Below, one piece after another: positions 1 through 13,314 of a stretch of DNA of 64,000 nucleotides; position 1 is the first letter of the stretch, and each line of letters begins with the position of its first letter. The position numbers and the translations under genes are program-made. The stretch covers positions 3,100,001 to 3,164,000 of the forward strand of contig NZ_CP049256.1 in NCBI RefSeq assembly GCF_011046485.1, in the 5' to 3' direction. The stretch is from Microbacterium sp. 4R-513 (GTDB lineage Bacteria > Actinomycetota > Actinomycetes > Actinomycetales > Microbacteriaceae). Under the pieces are notes generated by a model. It saw nothing but the letters and a program-made list of their open reading frames with translations, made no database searches and was not told the DNA's origin.

Positions 1-3407
<3,407 letters not shown>

Positions 3408-3450
3408 CAGCCCCCGTCTGACCAGCCGGGCACACCCGCACGGCTCTTTC

Positions 3451-3496
3451 CGGCCGTCGTCCTCCCCATCCGGGAGGGCGGCGGCCGGTTCTTCTT
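3451..3496 (+). terminator. Rho-independent terminator after ilvC
   Basis: A 16-bp stem with two G-U pairs (3451-3466 pairs with 3472-3487) and a 5-nt loop is followed by GTTCTTCTT. It ends the ilvBNC transcript. Its T-rich tail runs directly into the -35 of the next gene's promoter. Confidence 0.9.
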
Positions 3497-3525
3497 GACG
3501 GCACCCGCCGCTCGCCCCCTATGCT
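3495..3525 (+). promoter_or_regulatory. Promoter of the peptidoglycan-binding-repeat gene
   Basis: TTGACG (3495-3500) and TATGCT (3520-3525) are separated by 19 bp, slightly long for a sigma-A promoter. The leader of about 40 nt contains a small GGATCG/CGATCC hairpin and the ribosome site AAAGGAG just before the ATG at 3574. Confidence 0.55.
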
Positions 3526-3573
3526 CGCGAGGGGGATCGCTCCGATCCGGGGGAGACGGGCAAAGGAGCATTC

Positions 3574-4416
3574 ATGAACGTCGAGCCATGGACCACGATC
3601 GGACAGGGCGACGAGGGGCCGGTGGTCACCGGCATCCAGTACCTCCTGCGGGCGCGTGGGTTCACGGTCACCGCAGACGGAGTCTTCGGGCCTCAGACCA
3701 AGGCGAAGGTCATCGACCTCCAGACGACGGACGGGCTTCCCGCGGACGGGATCGTCGGGCCGGTCACCTGGCCGAAGCTCGTGATGCAGACCGGGCCGGG
3801 CGCCTCCGGCGACGCCGTCCGCGCCGTGCAGCAGTTCGGGCTGCTGCGGTCGCCGGGTGACACGGCTCTCGTCGTCGACGGCGAGTACGGACCGATCACG
3901 AAGGAGCACGTCGAGTTCTTCCAGGAGTCGTGGGGGCTGACCCTCGACGGCATCGCGGGGCGCGAGACGTGGTCCTTCCTCAGCACGTCCGTGCCGGGTC
4001 CCCGGCCGTGGCCGCTGGTGAAGCAGGGCTCATCGCAGGCCACGAACTGGCGCGTGCTCGCGGCGCAGCATCTTCTGCGCGCTCACGGCGCGACCATCGT
4101 CGCCGACGGCGTCTTCGGCCCCGCGAGCGGGGCGGCGGTCACGGCGTATCAGCAGACGCTCCGGGCGACCGAGATCTCGACGACCCTGGGTCAGCTCGAC
4201 TGGCCGGCGATCATCGTCGAGATCCGGCAGGGCGACGAGGGCGAGGTCGTCAAGGCGCTGCAGACACTCCTCCCGGGTGAGCTGACGGTCGACGGCGACT
4301 TCGGGCCGGTGACGGATGCCGCGGTCCGCGAATATCAGCAGATGTTCGCGCCCCCGTCCGACGGCATCGTCGGGCCCATCACTTGGCAGTCGCTGACCCT
4401 GCGGATCTTCGACTGA
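3574..4416 (+). CDS. Protein of four peptidoglycan-binding-like repeats, no signal peptide
   Basis: 280 residues made almost entirely of PG_binding_1-like repeats. The repeated signature is 'DGxFGPxT...' then 'DGIVGPxTW' (GVFGPQTKAKV, GEYGPITKEHV, GVFGPASGAAV, GDFGPVTDAAV), starting near residues 10, 75, 150 and 215. Such domains normally bind cell-wall peptide stems and accompany hydrolases. Here there is no catalytic domain, and the N-terminus (MNVEPWTTIGQG) has no signal peptide or transmembrane segment, so export by Sec is not evident. AAAGGAG precedes the ATG. It converges with the SARP-type regulator gene, leaving 4 bp between the stop codons. Role unknown. Confidence 0.85.
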   Translation: MNVEPWTTIGQGDEGPVVTGIQYLLRARGFTVTADGVFGPQTKAKVIDLQTTDGLPADGIVGPVTWPKLVMQTGPGASGDAVRAVQQFGLLRSPGDTALVVDGEYGPITKEHVEFFQESWGLTLDGIAGRETWSFLSTSVPGPRPWPLVKQGSSQATNWRVLAAQHLLRAHGATIVADGVFGPASGAAVTAYQQTLRATEISTTLGQLDWPAIIVEIRQGDEGEVVKALQTLLPGELTVDGDFGPVTDAAVREYQQMFAPPSDGIVGPITWQSLTLRIFD

Positions 4417-4420
4417 CGGG

Positions 4421-7400
4421 TCATCGGTCTTCGCGCGCGGCGCACGGCTCGGGAAGCTCGAGCGACCCGAAGTACGTCATCTGCTCCGTCTCGGTGAGGC
4501 TCCGGCCGGCCATTCGGCAGGCGGCCTCGATCATCGAGGAGATGGAGAAGTCCCACGCGAGAACGCCCGCGCGCGCGTTGGTCACCATGTGCTCGCCGTC
4601 CGGGGCCAGCTGCGCGCTCAGAGCGCGGGTGGAGTACGCCTCGATGGGATCGCCGAGCCGAGTCCCCGACGCGACGTCGTAGAGGGCGACAGGCCCCTCG
4701 TCGCCGGTCAGGAGGATGGTGTCACCGTCCGCACTGGACTCGAACACGGTCGCGCCCGCGATCGGCTTGGGAAGCACCGCTTTCGGATCGAGCGTCGATG
4801 AACTCCGGTGCATCGTCGAGGAGGTCGTGCTGATGACGTCTCCGTCGGCGAGCGCGATCGACCCTTCCGCTCCGTAGAGCCCTCGCTGCAGCTCTTCGCC
4901 TGTCTTCAGATCGAACACGGCGCTGATCATGCGGTACTCGTCCTTGTCCCACCACGTCACGAGCGCGCGCATTCCGGGCATCTCGTGAACCTGGACCGCG
5001 TAGGTGCCGAGGTCCTTGTCGTAGAAATCCAGCTCGGCACCGACCTGCTCACCGCTCTCCGGATCGAAGGTCAGGATCGAGTCCGCCGCGACGTAGAAGG
5101 CGAGCGGTCCGGGTCCGCCGTCGAAGTAGATGCCGTTCTTGGGGATCGTCGCACCCAGCGGCCACGTGCTTCTCCCGTCGGCAGAGGCGAGCTCGAACTC
5201 GCCGTCGCCCCAGCGTGCGATCACCCCCCGGTCGACCACGGACATGATCGGAGACGGCTCGCCCACCGCCACGTCACGCTCGATGTCCCAGACCTGCTGG
5301 CCGGCGGTATCGGCCGCCAGCGCGGCACTGTCCATCGTGATGACGAGGGTGTCGTCGGCGTACGCGCCGACCGCGGCGCGCCCGCGCGCGACCAGGGTCG
5401 AGAGCGGTCCGCTCCCATCGGTGGGGAACCGCACGATGAAGGGCGTGGTCCGCTGGTTGCCGAGGATGAGCGAGCCGTCGGCCAGGAACTCCGCGGTCCA
5501 GACCCAGTACGACTGCGCCGAGAACTGTCGTCCGGTGGGCGCCCCGTCGGCGGAGTATTCGACCGCGTTGAGGCCGGCGCACACGAACCCCCCGTCGGTG
5601 GGATCCGGGACCAGGATGCCGCATCCCGGGATGTCGGTCGAGGGGCGCTGCCACTCCAGACGACGATCCTCGACGCCGAAGCGGGCTATCCCGTCGCGTC
5701 CGAGACCGAGCAGCCCGCCGGTCGCGTCGACCTGCAGGTCGATCGTCGAGACGTCGCCCTCGGTCGCGATCCGGTTCACTCGCGTCCGCGTCGTGGGATC
5801 GTACAGATCGATGCCGCGGCCGGTTCCGAGGGCCACCAGACCATCGGGGAGCATGGCTGCACTCTGACGCATGACGCCGGCATACCGAGTGAGATCACCG
5901 GCCCGGAGGTCGGTGGTGGCGAACGTCATGGACGGGATGTCGACCCACACCGGCGCGTCCGAGATGACGTTCCGGAGCACGAGCATCTTCCCATCGGGGG
6001 AGAAGGCCCCGTGCGATCCCACGGGGAGTGCGAGTTCGATCGTCTCGCCGACCGGGTCGTCAGAGCCGATGTCCACCCGCGTGAGGAAGGTGCGGCAGCA
6101 TCGGCCCGGGTCGCCCTCGACCCACGCGGGCGTTCCGATGATCGCTGTGCCGCTGTTCCCGTCGAAGAAGATGATCCGGGGATTCGACGTCTGGGCGCTC
6201 GGCAGCCGTCCCGCATCGAGGTCACCCACGTGCTCTCCGGTCACGGCGTTCCACACCTCCACGAGCGGCTGCGCGGACTCGGCGCCGGCGGGGTCGCGGA
6301 TGACGAGCACCTCGTCGGTGCCCGGGATGTGCGCCGTCGAGATGTACTCCTCGTCCGGGAAGACGATCTTCGTCGTGGGGGCGCCGGACGCGGTCAGCGT
6401 GCTCAGCAGAGCGGACCTCGCGCGCACGTCCTCGGGGTACTTCTGAGCGAGGGAGGCGGCCACGAGGGCCGCGGCATCCCGATCCGACGCCCTCAGGGAG
6501 GCTGCCGTCCCGGCGATCGCCTCTATGCGTGCGTCCTCCTCGGCCTTGACCGCGGCGTCACCGCGGCCGACGGCGATCCCGCCCGCGGCGAGGGCTGCGA
6601 CGAGGAGTGCCGCTGAGCCGCCGAGGGCCCACCGCAGCCGGCGGTTCTGAACGCGGTCACGACGCGCGCGCTCGGTGATCTCCTGAAGTTCGGTCTCGGC
6701 CCGTGCGCGCGACTCGTCGAGGAAGGCGTTCTCGGTCTCGGTGAGGTCGTGGTCCTCCTCCTCGCGCCATTCGAGGGCGGCCTGCAGGCGCGCACCCCGC
6801 AGCAGATCGTCGTTCGAGCGCGCACTCGCCTCCCAGGTCTCGGCCGCCGTGACGACGATCCCTCGGATCCGCGCACTCTGGCCCTCCTCGTCGAGCCACC
6901 GGTCGAGCCGCGGCCACGCGGTGGCGAGCGCTTCGTGCGCGATCACGACCGAGTCTTCGTCGGCGCTCACGAGCCGCGTCGCGACGAGACGCTCAATGAC
7001 GTCCCGGCGCCGGACGTCCATCAGGAGGGGCGCAGCCGCCGGCCGCCGACGAACGGCGGCCCCGTGCGGCTCGCGGGCGACCAGGCGGAGCATGAGGTTG
7101 CGGCAGACGTCCCGCTCCGAGGGCTCGAGGGATTGGTACACGCGCTCCGCCGACATCGCGATGGCGCCGGCGATACCGCCCGCGCTCGTGTAGCCCGCCA
7201 CGGTGAGCGTCCGCCCCTCCCTCCGCGCCCACGTCTCGAAGAGCGCGTGCGAGAGGTGGGGAAGCGTCGAGCTGCGGTCGCCGGCGTCGCGGACGATCAG
7301 CTCCACGAGGCCGGGCTCGACGCGCAGCCCCGCCCGTGCCGCGGGCTTCTCGACGGCGTCGCGGAGAGCGGCTTCCGAGAGCGGGCCGAGCACATAGGCG

Positions 7401-8596
7401 CCCCTCCCGATCTCGACGCCGATCGCGGGGAGCGCGGCGGCGCGGTCGAGGAAGTCCGAGCGGATGGTGAGGACGAGGCATCCACCGTTCGCGACCCAGT
7501 CGGCGAGCGTCTCGCACATCCACGTCAGCGAATCGCCGTCGCCCCGCATGAACTCCTCGGCCTGGTCGATCGCCACGACGTCGACGGACGGGTCCGAGAG
7601 CGTCTCGGCGAGGAGGGACGGCGTCGCGCCGGTCGGGAGGAGAGCGCTGCGGCCGCCCCTGCGGGCGAGCAGAGGCAGCACCGCCGCGCGGAGAAGCGAC
7701 GACTTGCCCGAGCCCGAAGGGCCGGCGATCGTGACGACGGCTTTGCGTCCGAGCCGGTCGAAGATCGCTTCGGCATCGTCGTCGCGGCCGAAGAACTCCT
7801 CAGCGTCCTCCGGGCCGAACGGGCGGAGCCCCGGATACGGGCAGGCTGCGCTCGATCGTTCGTCGAGCACGGGATCCAGTTGCGGGTCGCGGCGAAGCAT
7901 CCGCTGTTCGAGCTCGCGAAGGCGCGGACCGGGTTCCACGCCCAGCTCGTCGAGGAGACGAGCTCGCGCGGCGCGAAGAGTCGCAAGGGCCTCGGCCTGA
8001 CGATCGAGCTGATAGTTCGCGAGCGCCACCAGAGCCCAGCGCTCCTCGCGGAGGGGCTCCTCGCGAAGCAGCCGCTCGGCGAGAGGAAGCACCTGACGCG
8101 CCTCGCCGATCTTCAGTCGCTGCTCGAGCAGTTCCACCTCGACCGCGGCGCGGATGTCGGCAAGGCGCATCGCCTCGAGGACCCCGGGCTGCCAGTCCGA
8201 GAGGTCGGGGTAGGCGGCACCCCGCCACAGCGCGAGCGCTCGGGCGTAGTTGTCGATCGCCCGGTCGGGCTCCCCGTGCAGCGCGTGGCCCCGGGCGCTG
8301 GAGACGAGTCGTTCGAAGCGCCCGGCATCGATGGACTCCGGATCGAGCCCGAGCGCGTACTCCGACCCCTTCGTGAGCACGGACTCCCGCCCGAGCCGCG
8401 AGCGGATGCGCCCCACCGCTGTCTTGACCTGCTGAGCCCACGTCTGCGGGGGCTCGTCGCCCCAATACGCGCTTGCGAGTTCCGACGGTCCCATCGACTC
8501 GCCGTGCCGGACGACGAGGGCACTGAGGATCGCGCGCTCCCGCGGGCTCAGGGGCGGCGTTCCGGTGTCGAGTGGGCCGAGCACCTTGACGGCCAT
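4421..8596 (-). CDS. SARP/BTAD-nSTAND transcriptional regulator with transmembrane helix and propeller-like sensor (paralogue 1)
   Basis: 1391 residues. Order: OmpR-type winged-helix DNA-binding domain (1-95), BTAD helical domain (about 95-240), nSTAND NTPase with P-loop GPSGSGKSS (about 292) and Walker B VVAIDQAEEF (about 340), a charged coiled segment, one transmembrane helix (about 656-677), then a long beta-rich C-terminal half that looks like a WD40/YVTN-like propeller. SARP proteins activate transcription by binding direct repeats. The membrane helix suggests a ToxR/CadC-like design with DNA-binding and NTPase parts in the cytoplasm and the propeller outside (inference). The start at 8596 is chosen because MAVKVLGP aligns with MAVDVLGP of paralogue 2 and sits 6 nt after a conserved -10 box. 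Divergent from the small gene at 8763. Confidence 0.88.
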   Translation of the reverse strand: MAVKVLGPLDTGTPPLSPRERAILSALVVRHGESMGPSELASAYWGDEPPQTWAQQVKTAVGRIRSRLGRESVLTKGSEYALGLDPESIDAGRFERLVSSARGHALHGEPDRAIDNYARALALWRGAAYPDLSDWQPGVLEAMRLADIRAAVEVELLEQRLKIGEARQVLPLAERLLREEPLREERWALVALANYQLDRQAEALATLRAARARLLDELGVEPGPRLRELEQRMLRRDPQLDPVLDERSSAACPYPGLRPFGPEDAEEFFGRDDDAEAIFDRLGRKAVVTIAGPSGSGKSSLLRAAVLPLLARRGGRSALLPTGATPSLLAETLSDPSVDVVAIDQAEEFMRGDGDSLTWMCETLADWVANGGCLVLTIRSDFLDRAAALPAIGVEIGRGAYVLGPLSEAALRDAVEKPAARAGLRVEPGLVELIVRDAGDRSSTLPHLSHALFETWARREGRTLTVAGYTSAGGIAGAIAMSAERVYQSLEPSERDVCRNLMLRLVAREPHGAAVRRRPAAAPLLMDVRRRDVIERLVATRLVSADEDSVVIAHEALATAWPRLDRWLDEEGQSARIRGIVVTAAETWEASARSNDDLLRGARLQAALEWREEEDHDLTETENAFLDESRARAETELQEITERARRDRVQNRRLRWALGGSAALLVAALAAGGIAVGRGDAAVKAEEDARIEAIAGTAASLRASDRDAAALVAASLAQKYPEDVRARSALLSTLTASGAPTTKIVFPDEEYISTAHIPGTDEVLVIRDPAGAESAQPLVEVWNAVTGEHVGDLDAGRLPSAQTSNPRIIFFDGNSGTAIIGTPAWVEGDPGRCCRTFLTRVDIGSDDPVGETIELALPVGSHGAFSPDGKMLVLRNVISDAPVWVDIPSMTFATTDLRAGDLTRYAGVMRQSAAMLPDGLVALGTGRGIDLYDPTTRTRVNRIATEGDVSTIDLQVDATGGLLGLGRDGIARFGVEDRRLEWQRPSTDIPGCGILVPDPTDGGFVCAGLNAVEYSADGAPTGRQFSAQSYWVWTAEFLADGSLILGNQRTTPFIVRFPTDGSGPLSTLVARGRAAVGAYADDTLVITMDSAALAADTAGQQVWDIERDVAVGEPSPIMSVVDRGVIARWGDGEFELASADGRSTWPLGATIPKNGIYFDGGPGPLAFYVAADSILTFDPESGEQVGAELDFYDKDLGTYAVQVHEMPGMRALVTWWDKDEYRMISAVFDLKTGEELQRGLYGAEGSIALADGDVISTTSSTMHRSSSTLDPKAVLPKPIAGATVFESSADGDTILLTGDEGPVALYDVASGTRLGDPIEAYSTRALSAQLAPDGEHMVTNARAGVLAWDFSISSMIEAACRMAGRSLTETEQMTYFGSLELPEPCAAREDR

Positions 8597-8602
8597 GCAT
8601 GA

Positions 8603-8631
8603 AGTGTGGGACCGGCCGGTGGGCACGTCAA
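8603..8631 (-). promoter_or_regulatory. Leaderless promoter of SARP-nSTAND paralogue 1
   Basis: On the minus strand TTGACG (8631-8626), a 17-bp spacer and CACACT (8608-8603) lie 6 nt before the ATG, so transcription should begin at or next to the start codon. The same hexamers with identical spacing precede paralogue 2, which makes this a conserved promoter rather than a chance match. Confidence 0.75.
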
Positions 8632-8648
8632 TGGATGTCGAGGGCCAT

Positions 8649-8703
8649 GGATACCGGATGGATACCGGGCGACCCCCGCACGAGTACCGGCCGGTGCGAA
8701 CGT
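8649..8703 (+). promoter_or_regulatory. SARP-type operator: 11-bp-phased direct repeats
   Basis: GGATACCGG at 8649 and 8660 and GAGTACCGG at 8682 fall at 0, 11 and 33 bp; the 22-bp position holds a degenerate copy (GACCCCCGC). A possible -10, GAACGT (8698-8703), follows the last box after 7 bp. Heptamer-like direct repeats on one helix face ending about 8 bp before a -10 are the known architecture of SARP-activated promoters. The same layout recurs at 13254-13308. Confidence 0.8.
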
Positions 8704-8762
8704 CGGATCAGTCGGCACCCCTCGGTGCCCCGGAATGCTCATCCGAACGAGGAGACGAAGAA

Positions 8763-8957
8763 GTGGACCAGTACACGCTCACGATGTATCGGCTGCAGGA
8801 GCATGCCGCCCGCGACCTCGCCCGCGAGCTCGAGACCCGTCGGCGGATGGCCGAGCGGTCGAGCGCGGCCGACCCGTCAGTACCCGGCACGCGTGCCGCC
8901 GTCACCGTGTGGACGAGGCTCTTCCACCACGCAGCGGTGCGGTCGCGGCCGGTCTGA
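8763..8957 (+). CDS. Small hypothetical protein, probable SARP target
   Basis: 64 residues starting GTG (MDQYTLTMYRLQ...), with GGAG 8 bp upstream deciding the start. It is rich in Arg and Glu with one amphipathic helical stretch (residues about 8-35) and no signal peptide or transmembrane helix. I do not recognise a family. It is transcribed away from SARP paralogue 1 and lies directly downstream of the repeat operator, so it is the best candidate target of that regulator. Confidence 0.6.
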   Translation: MDQYTLTMYRLQEHAARDLARELETRRRMAERSSAADPSVPGTRAAVTVWTRLFHHAAVRSRPV

Positions 8958-9010
8958 GGGCGCGGTCGAGGCATCCGCACCCGTGCGCTCTCGCCGCGGA
9001 TCGATGGACG

Positions 9011-12000
9011 TCAGCGGCGCGGCGAGGGGCACACGGGTGTCTGCTCGGTCTCGCCGAAGTACGTGCGCCACTCGGTGGCCGTGAAGTCACGGCCGACCAT
9101 GCGGCACACGGCATCCACCATGCGATCGGGGTCGAGGTCCCACAGCAGGATGCCGTCGGCCAGATCGGTCACCATCCGCTCGCCGCTCGGACTGAGATAC
9201 GCACCGGGGCCGTAATACGGCTCGACCGCGACGGTGCTTCCCAGGCTGGTGAGCGTCTCGGCGTCGTAGAGCGCGACGCCGCCGCTCCCGGTCAGCAGCA
9301 GGGTCTTCCCGTCGTCGCTCAGCTCGAACTCCGCCCCCGCGGCGATCGGCTTGGGGGCCGTCCTGAGCGGTTCCAGTAGTGGCGAGCTGAGCCGCAGGCC
9401 GTTCGCGCTCGTGCTGACGATCTGTCCGTTGTTGAGGGGGATGGATGCCGTGTCCCCCTGCAGACCCCGGACGATCTCCTCGCCGGTCGTCAGGTCGTAG
9501 ACGCCGGTGATGGTCTGCGACTCGTGCTTGTCGCGCCACGTGACGAGGGCACGGTTCTGCCCAGGGATCTCGTTGATGGAGAGCGCGTTGAAGGCGCTCA
9601 CGAGGTCCTTCTCGGCGAAGTCCAGGAGGACTCCGGAGGAGCGCCCCGACACGGGGTCGAAGGGTGCGATCCAGTCATCGTAGATGACGAAGGAGAGCGG
9701 CCCCGGCCCGCCCGACACGGGGAACGTGAGATCGACCGTCGTGATCGGCTCTCCCTCGATCTCCCACGTCCGGGATGCCGGGATGTCCGAGAGAAACGGT
9801 GTGACGGCGCCGGTGCCCCAGCGTGCGACGACGTCACGCGCCACGACGTCGACGGCGAGCGCGCTCGGCCCCACGCTCCTGTCCGATTCGACGTCCCAGA
9901 GGGTCTCAATCTGCTCCCTGACCTGACCTGGCTCATATGGGACTGCTGTGACGATCGTGTCCTCATCCGCGAACCCTCCGATCGCCACCTTCCCGTCGGC
10001 GATGCGGCTCGTGATCGGACCTGTCCCGTCCAGAGGGAATCGCTGCACGAACGGCCCCGGACGGTCGCTTACGAGAACGAGCGCTCCGTCGTCGGCGACC
10101 TCCGCCGTCTGCAGCGATGCACCGTAGGCGTCGAACCGGCGCCCCGTCGGGAGACCGTCCGCGAGCCGGCCCTCCCACGGCTGCACGGCCAGGCAGATGA
10201 ACGTGTCGCCCTCCGGAACCGGCACGATCGACTCGCAGCCGTCGGCGTCTTCACGAACCCAGAGCGCGGACCCATCAGCGGGATCCAGCCGCGCGATCCC
10301 TCCGATGCCGGAGGTCAGCAGCATTCCCGCGTCGTCGCGCGCGAAGCTCCACTGGAACACTTCCCCCGGCACTTCGAAGGTCCGCACCACCTCCTGCGTA
10401 CCGGCGTCGTAAATGTCCACGCCCCGCTGACGCGCCGCGGCGATGGTGCCGTCGGAGAGCGCCTCCACGGCGCCGAGGCGGTCTTCGTCGGGCGGGCGTT
10501 GCGGTGACACCGGCGACTCCGACGTCACGTCGAGAGTCTCGAGGTCGAGCCAGATCGGATGCCGCGCCCGCACGTTGCCGAGAGCCACCGTCATCCCGTC
10601 CTCACCGAACGCCGCCTCCGATGCCGGCACCCAGCGGATCTCCTGGGGCGGACCTCTGAGCTCGCCCGATCGCAGGTCGACGACGGACACGGCCGTCGCA
10701 CAGCAGGACCCCTGCATGCCGGAGATCCAGGTGGGGGGTGAGGACGACGGCGCTGCGCCCGGAGCGGTCGATGTGGACGGTGCCCGACCGCGGCGTCGGG
10801 TTGTCGGGCAGCTCCGCCGGCAGCGACCGCACCAGCTTCCCGGTCTGCAGATCCCATACCTCCGCCCGGGCCGGCCCGTCCCCGGGGTCGTCGATCACGG
10901 CCAGAGACTGCGACGTGCCCGGGATGACGGCGGCCGCGATCCGGTCGTCCGCGGCGAAGGCGATCTTCGTCGTCGGGCTGTCGGGCGCCGAGAGGACCGT
11001 GAACAGTGCGGCGCGAGCGCGCGGATCGTCGGGGAACCGCTCATGGAGCTCGGCGGCCAGCAGCGCCGCGAGGTCGCGGTCGGAGGAGACCAGGGCGGCC
11101 GCGCTCGCGGCCACGGCCTCGATGCGCGCATCGTCCTCCGCCGCGCGGGCGTCGTTTCCACGCACGATGGCGATCCCGCCGGAGACGAGCGCGATGCAGA
11201 GGAGCCCGGCCGCGCCGCCGAGTGCGAATCGCAGTCGCCGGTTCTGCAGCCGGTCGGCGGCGGCGCGCTGCTCCAGCGCCCGCCTCTCGCCGTCCGCCTG
11301 GGCGGCGGAGTCGTCGAGGTAGGCCCGTTCCACGAGCGTGAGGTCGGGTTTCGAGGTGCTGCGCCAATCGAGGGTCGCCTGCAGGCGTGCGCCGTGCAGG
11401 AGCTCGTCGTCGGGCCGCCCCGCCGCGTCCCACGCGAGGGCATCGGCCTCCAGCCGGCGAAGCAGTCGCACCCCTTCCGCATCGTCGTCCAGCCAGCGGT
11501 CGAGCCGGGGCCAGGCGGAGGCGACGGCCTCGTGGGCGATCATGATGCTGACGTCGTCGATCGCGAGAAGCCGCGTCCCGATGAGCTGCTCGACGACCCG
11601 CGTGCGCGCGGCATCCTCGAGCAGAGCCTTCGTAGGGACGCGCCGACGGCTCGTCGTGCCGTCCGGACTGCGGTCCACCAGGCGCAAGAGCACCGCACGG
11701 CATACCGTCTGATCAGGTGGCGACAGGGCCTGGAAGCACTCCTCGGCGGCCTGCGCGATGGACCCCGTGATGCCGCCGGACGCCTCGTAGCCGTCGACGG
11801 TGAGCGTCGCGCCGACACGACGGGCCCACGTCTCCACGAGGGCGTGCGACAGGTGGGGGAGGACCGCGGCACGATCTCCGGCGTCGCGGAGCAGCACCTC
11901 CACGAGCCCCGTCTCCAGCCGGAGCCCCGCACGGCGCGCGGGCTCCTCGATGGCCTCGCGCAGAGCCTCGGTCGACAGAGCCCCCATCACGAGGACGTCG

Positions 12001-13202
12001 CGTCCGATGGCAGCGCCGATGCGCGGCAGGGTGCTCGCGGCATCCAGGCTGTCGGACCGGATCGTGAGCACGACCGCGCCTCCGGATTCGAGGTAGTCAC
12101 CGAGGGACGTCTCGAAGCCGCCCATGCCGTCGCCGGGCAGGTGAACGGCCTCCTCGAACTGATCGATCGCGACGACGTCGACCGGTGCCCCGCCGAAGAC
12201 GGCCGCGCGGAGGGTTGCGAGTCCCGCCTCGTCGGGGTGGATCACGCGCGTCGACGTGCCGCGGCGGGCAAGACCTGCGACGACCCCGGCGCGCAGCACC
12301 GAAGACTTGCCGGAGCCCGACGGACCCGTGATCGTCGCCACTGCGCCGGGACGGACGCGCTCGAGGATCGTCGCGACCTCGGCCGACCTTCCGAAGAAGT
12401 TCTCGGCATCCCCGGCGTCGAACGCGCGAAGCCCGACATACGGGCACGGCGCGTCGGTGGCGTCGCCGCGATTCGGCGCCGCGAGGCTCGGATCCTGGCG
12501 GAGGATCGCCGTCTCGAGCGCCTGCAGCCGTGCGCCGGGGTCGATGCCGAGCTCGGCATCCAGCTCCTGGCGCGCCCGGCGAATTGCGGTCAGCGCATCG
12601 GCCTGGCGGTTGCTCTGATAGAGCGCCGTCGCGAGGATCGCCCAGCGGTCCTCGCGGAGCGGCTCCGCTGTCGCCAACCGCTCGGCATCCTGCACGACCG
12701 CGCGAGCGTCACCCGCCGCGAGGCGCATCTCGAGCAGCTCCTCCTCGACGCTGATGCGGATCTGCTCGAGACGCGCGCCCGCGGCCATGCCGGGCGGCCA
12801 TTGCGCCACATCGGCGAACGCGCGGCCGCGCCACAGTGCCAGGGCATGACGGTACGCGTCCACCGCCTGATCCGGCTCCCCGCGAACGGAGTGCTCGCGG
12901 GCCTCGGCGACGAGCGCCTCGAAGCGGACGGCGTCGATCGACGACGGCTCGCCGGCGAAGACGTACCCGCCGACGACGGTCTGTATCGCCTCGCGGCCGA
13001 GCTTCGCGCGGATCTCGGCGATCGAGGTCTTGATCTGCTGCCGCCATGTCGCGGGAGGGCGCTCGCCCCACGCGGCGTCGGCGAGCTCGTCGGGCTCGAC
13101 GGGGAGGCCCCGGCGCACGACCAGGGAGGCGAGAATCGCGCGTTCCCGCCGCGGGAGTGGACCGGCGTCGACTTCGAGCGGGCCGAGCACATCGACGGCC
13201 AT
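9011..13202 (-). pseudogene. SARP/BTAD-nSTAND regulator paralogue 2, single-base frameshift
   Basis: Same architecture as the gene at 4421-8596: winged helix plus BTAD, nSTAND P-loop GPSGSGKSS, one transmembrane helix (ALGGAAGLLCIALVSGG), and a propeller-like C-terminal half. The frame breaks near 10733-10738, where the plus strand has six G. Removing one base restores TPTWISGMQGSCC, which aligns with TPAWVEGDPGRCC of paralogue 1, and gives an intact 1396-residue protein of nearly the same length. It is therefore one gene with +1 in a homopolymer: a sequencing error, a recent pseudogene, or a slippage-prone site. The start at 13202 (MAVDVLGP) matches paralogue 1 and its conserved leaderless promoter. 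Divergent from the lipoprotein gene at 13315. Confidence 0.87.
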
Positions 13203-13208
13203 GAAGGC

Positions 13209-13237
13209 AGTGTGATCCCGGCGCCGCGCGGCGTCAA
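13209..13237 (-). promoter_or_regulatory. Leaderless promoter of SARP-nSTAND paralogue 2
   Basis: TTGACG (13237-13232), 17 bp, CACACT (13214-13209), then 6 nt to the ATG. Hexamers and spacing are identical to paralogue 1 although the spacer sequences differ. Confidence 0.75.
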
Positions 13238-13253
13238 TGCGCGCCGCCCGCGA

Positions 13254-13308
13254 CAGTACCGGCACAGTACCGCCGCCGGACGAGGGCAGTACCCCGCCGC
13301 GGGAACCT
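13254..13308 (+). promoter_or_regulatory. SARP-type operator upstream of the lipoprotein gene
   Basis: CAGTACCGG (13254), CAGTACCGC (13265) and CAGTACCCC (13287) stand at 0, 11 and 33 bp, with the 22-bp position degenerate, exactly as at 8649-8690. GAACCT (13303-13308) follows the last box by 7 bp and lies 6 nt before the ATG at 13315, predicting a SARP-dependent leaderless transcript. The first box begins 52 bp from the divergent regulator start (53 bp for the other copy). Confidence 0.8.
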
Positions 13309-13314
13309 CGAGCC

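Noticed and set aside
6749..8602. 617-codon plus-strand frame opposite SARP paralogue 1
   Set aside because: Antisense shadow with Arg/Glu-rich text and no recognisable domain.
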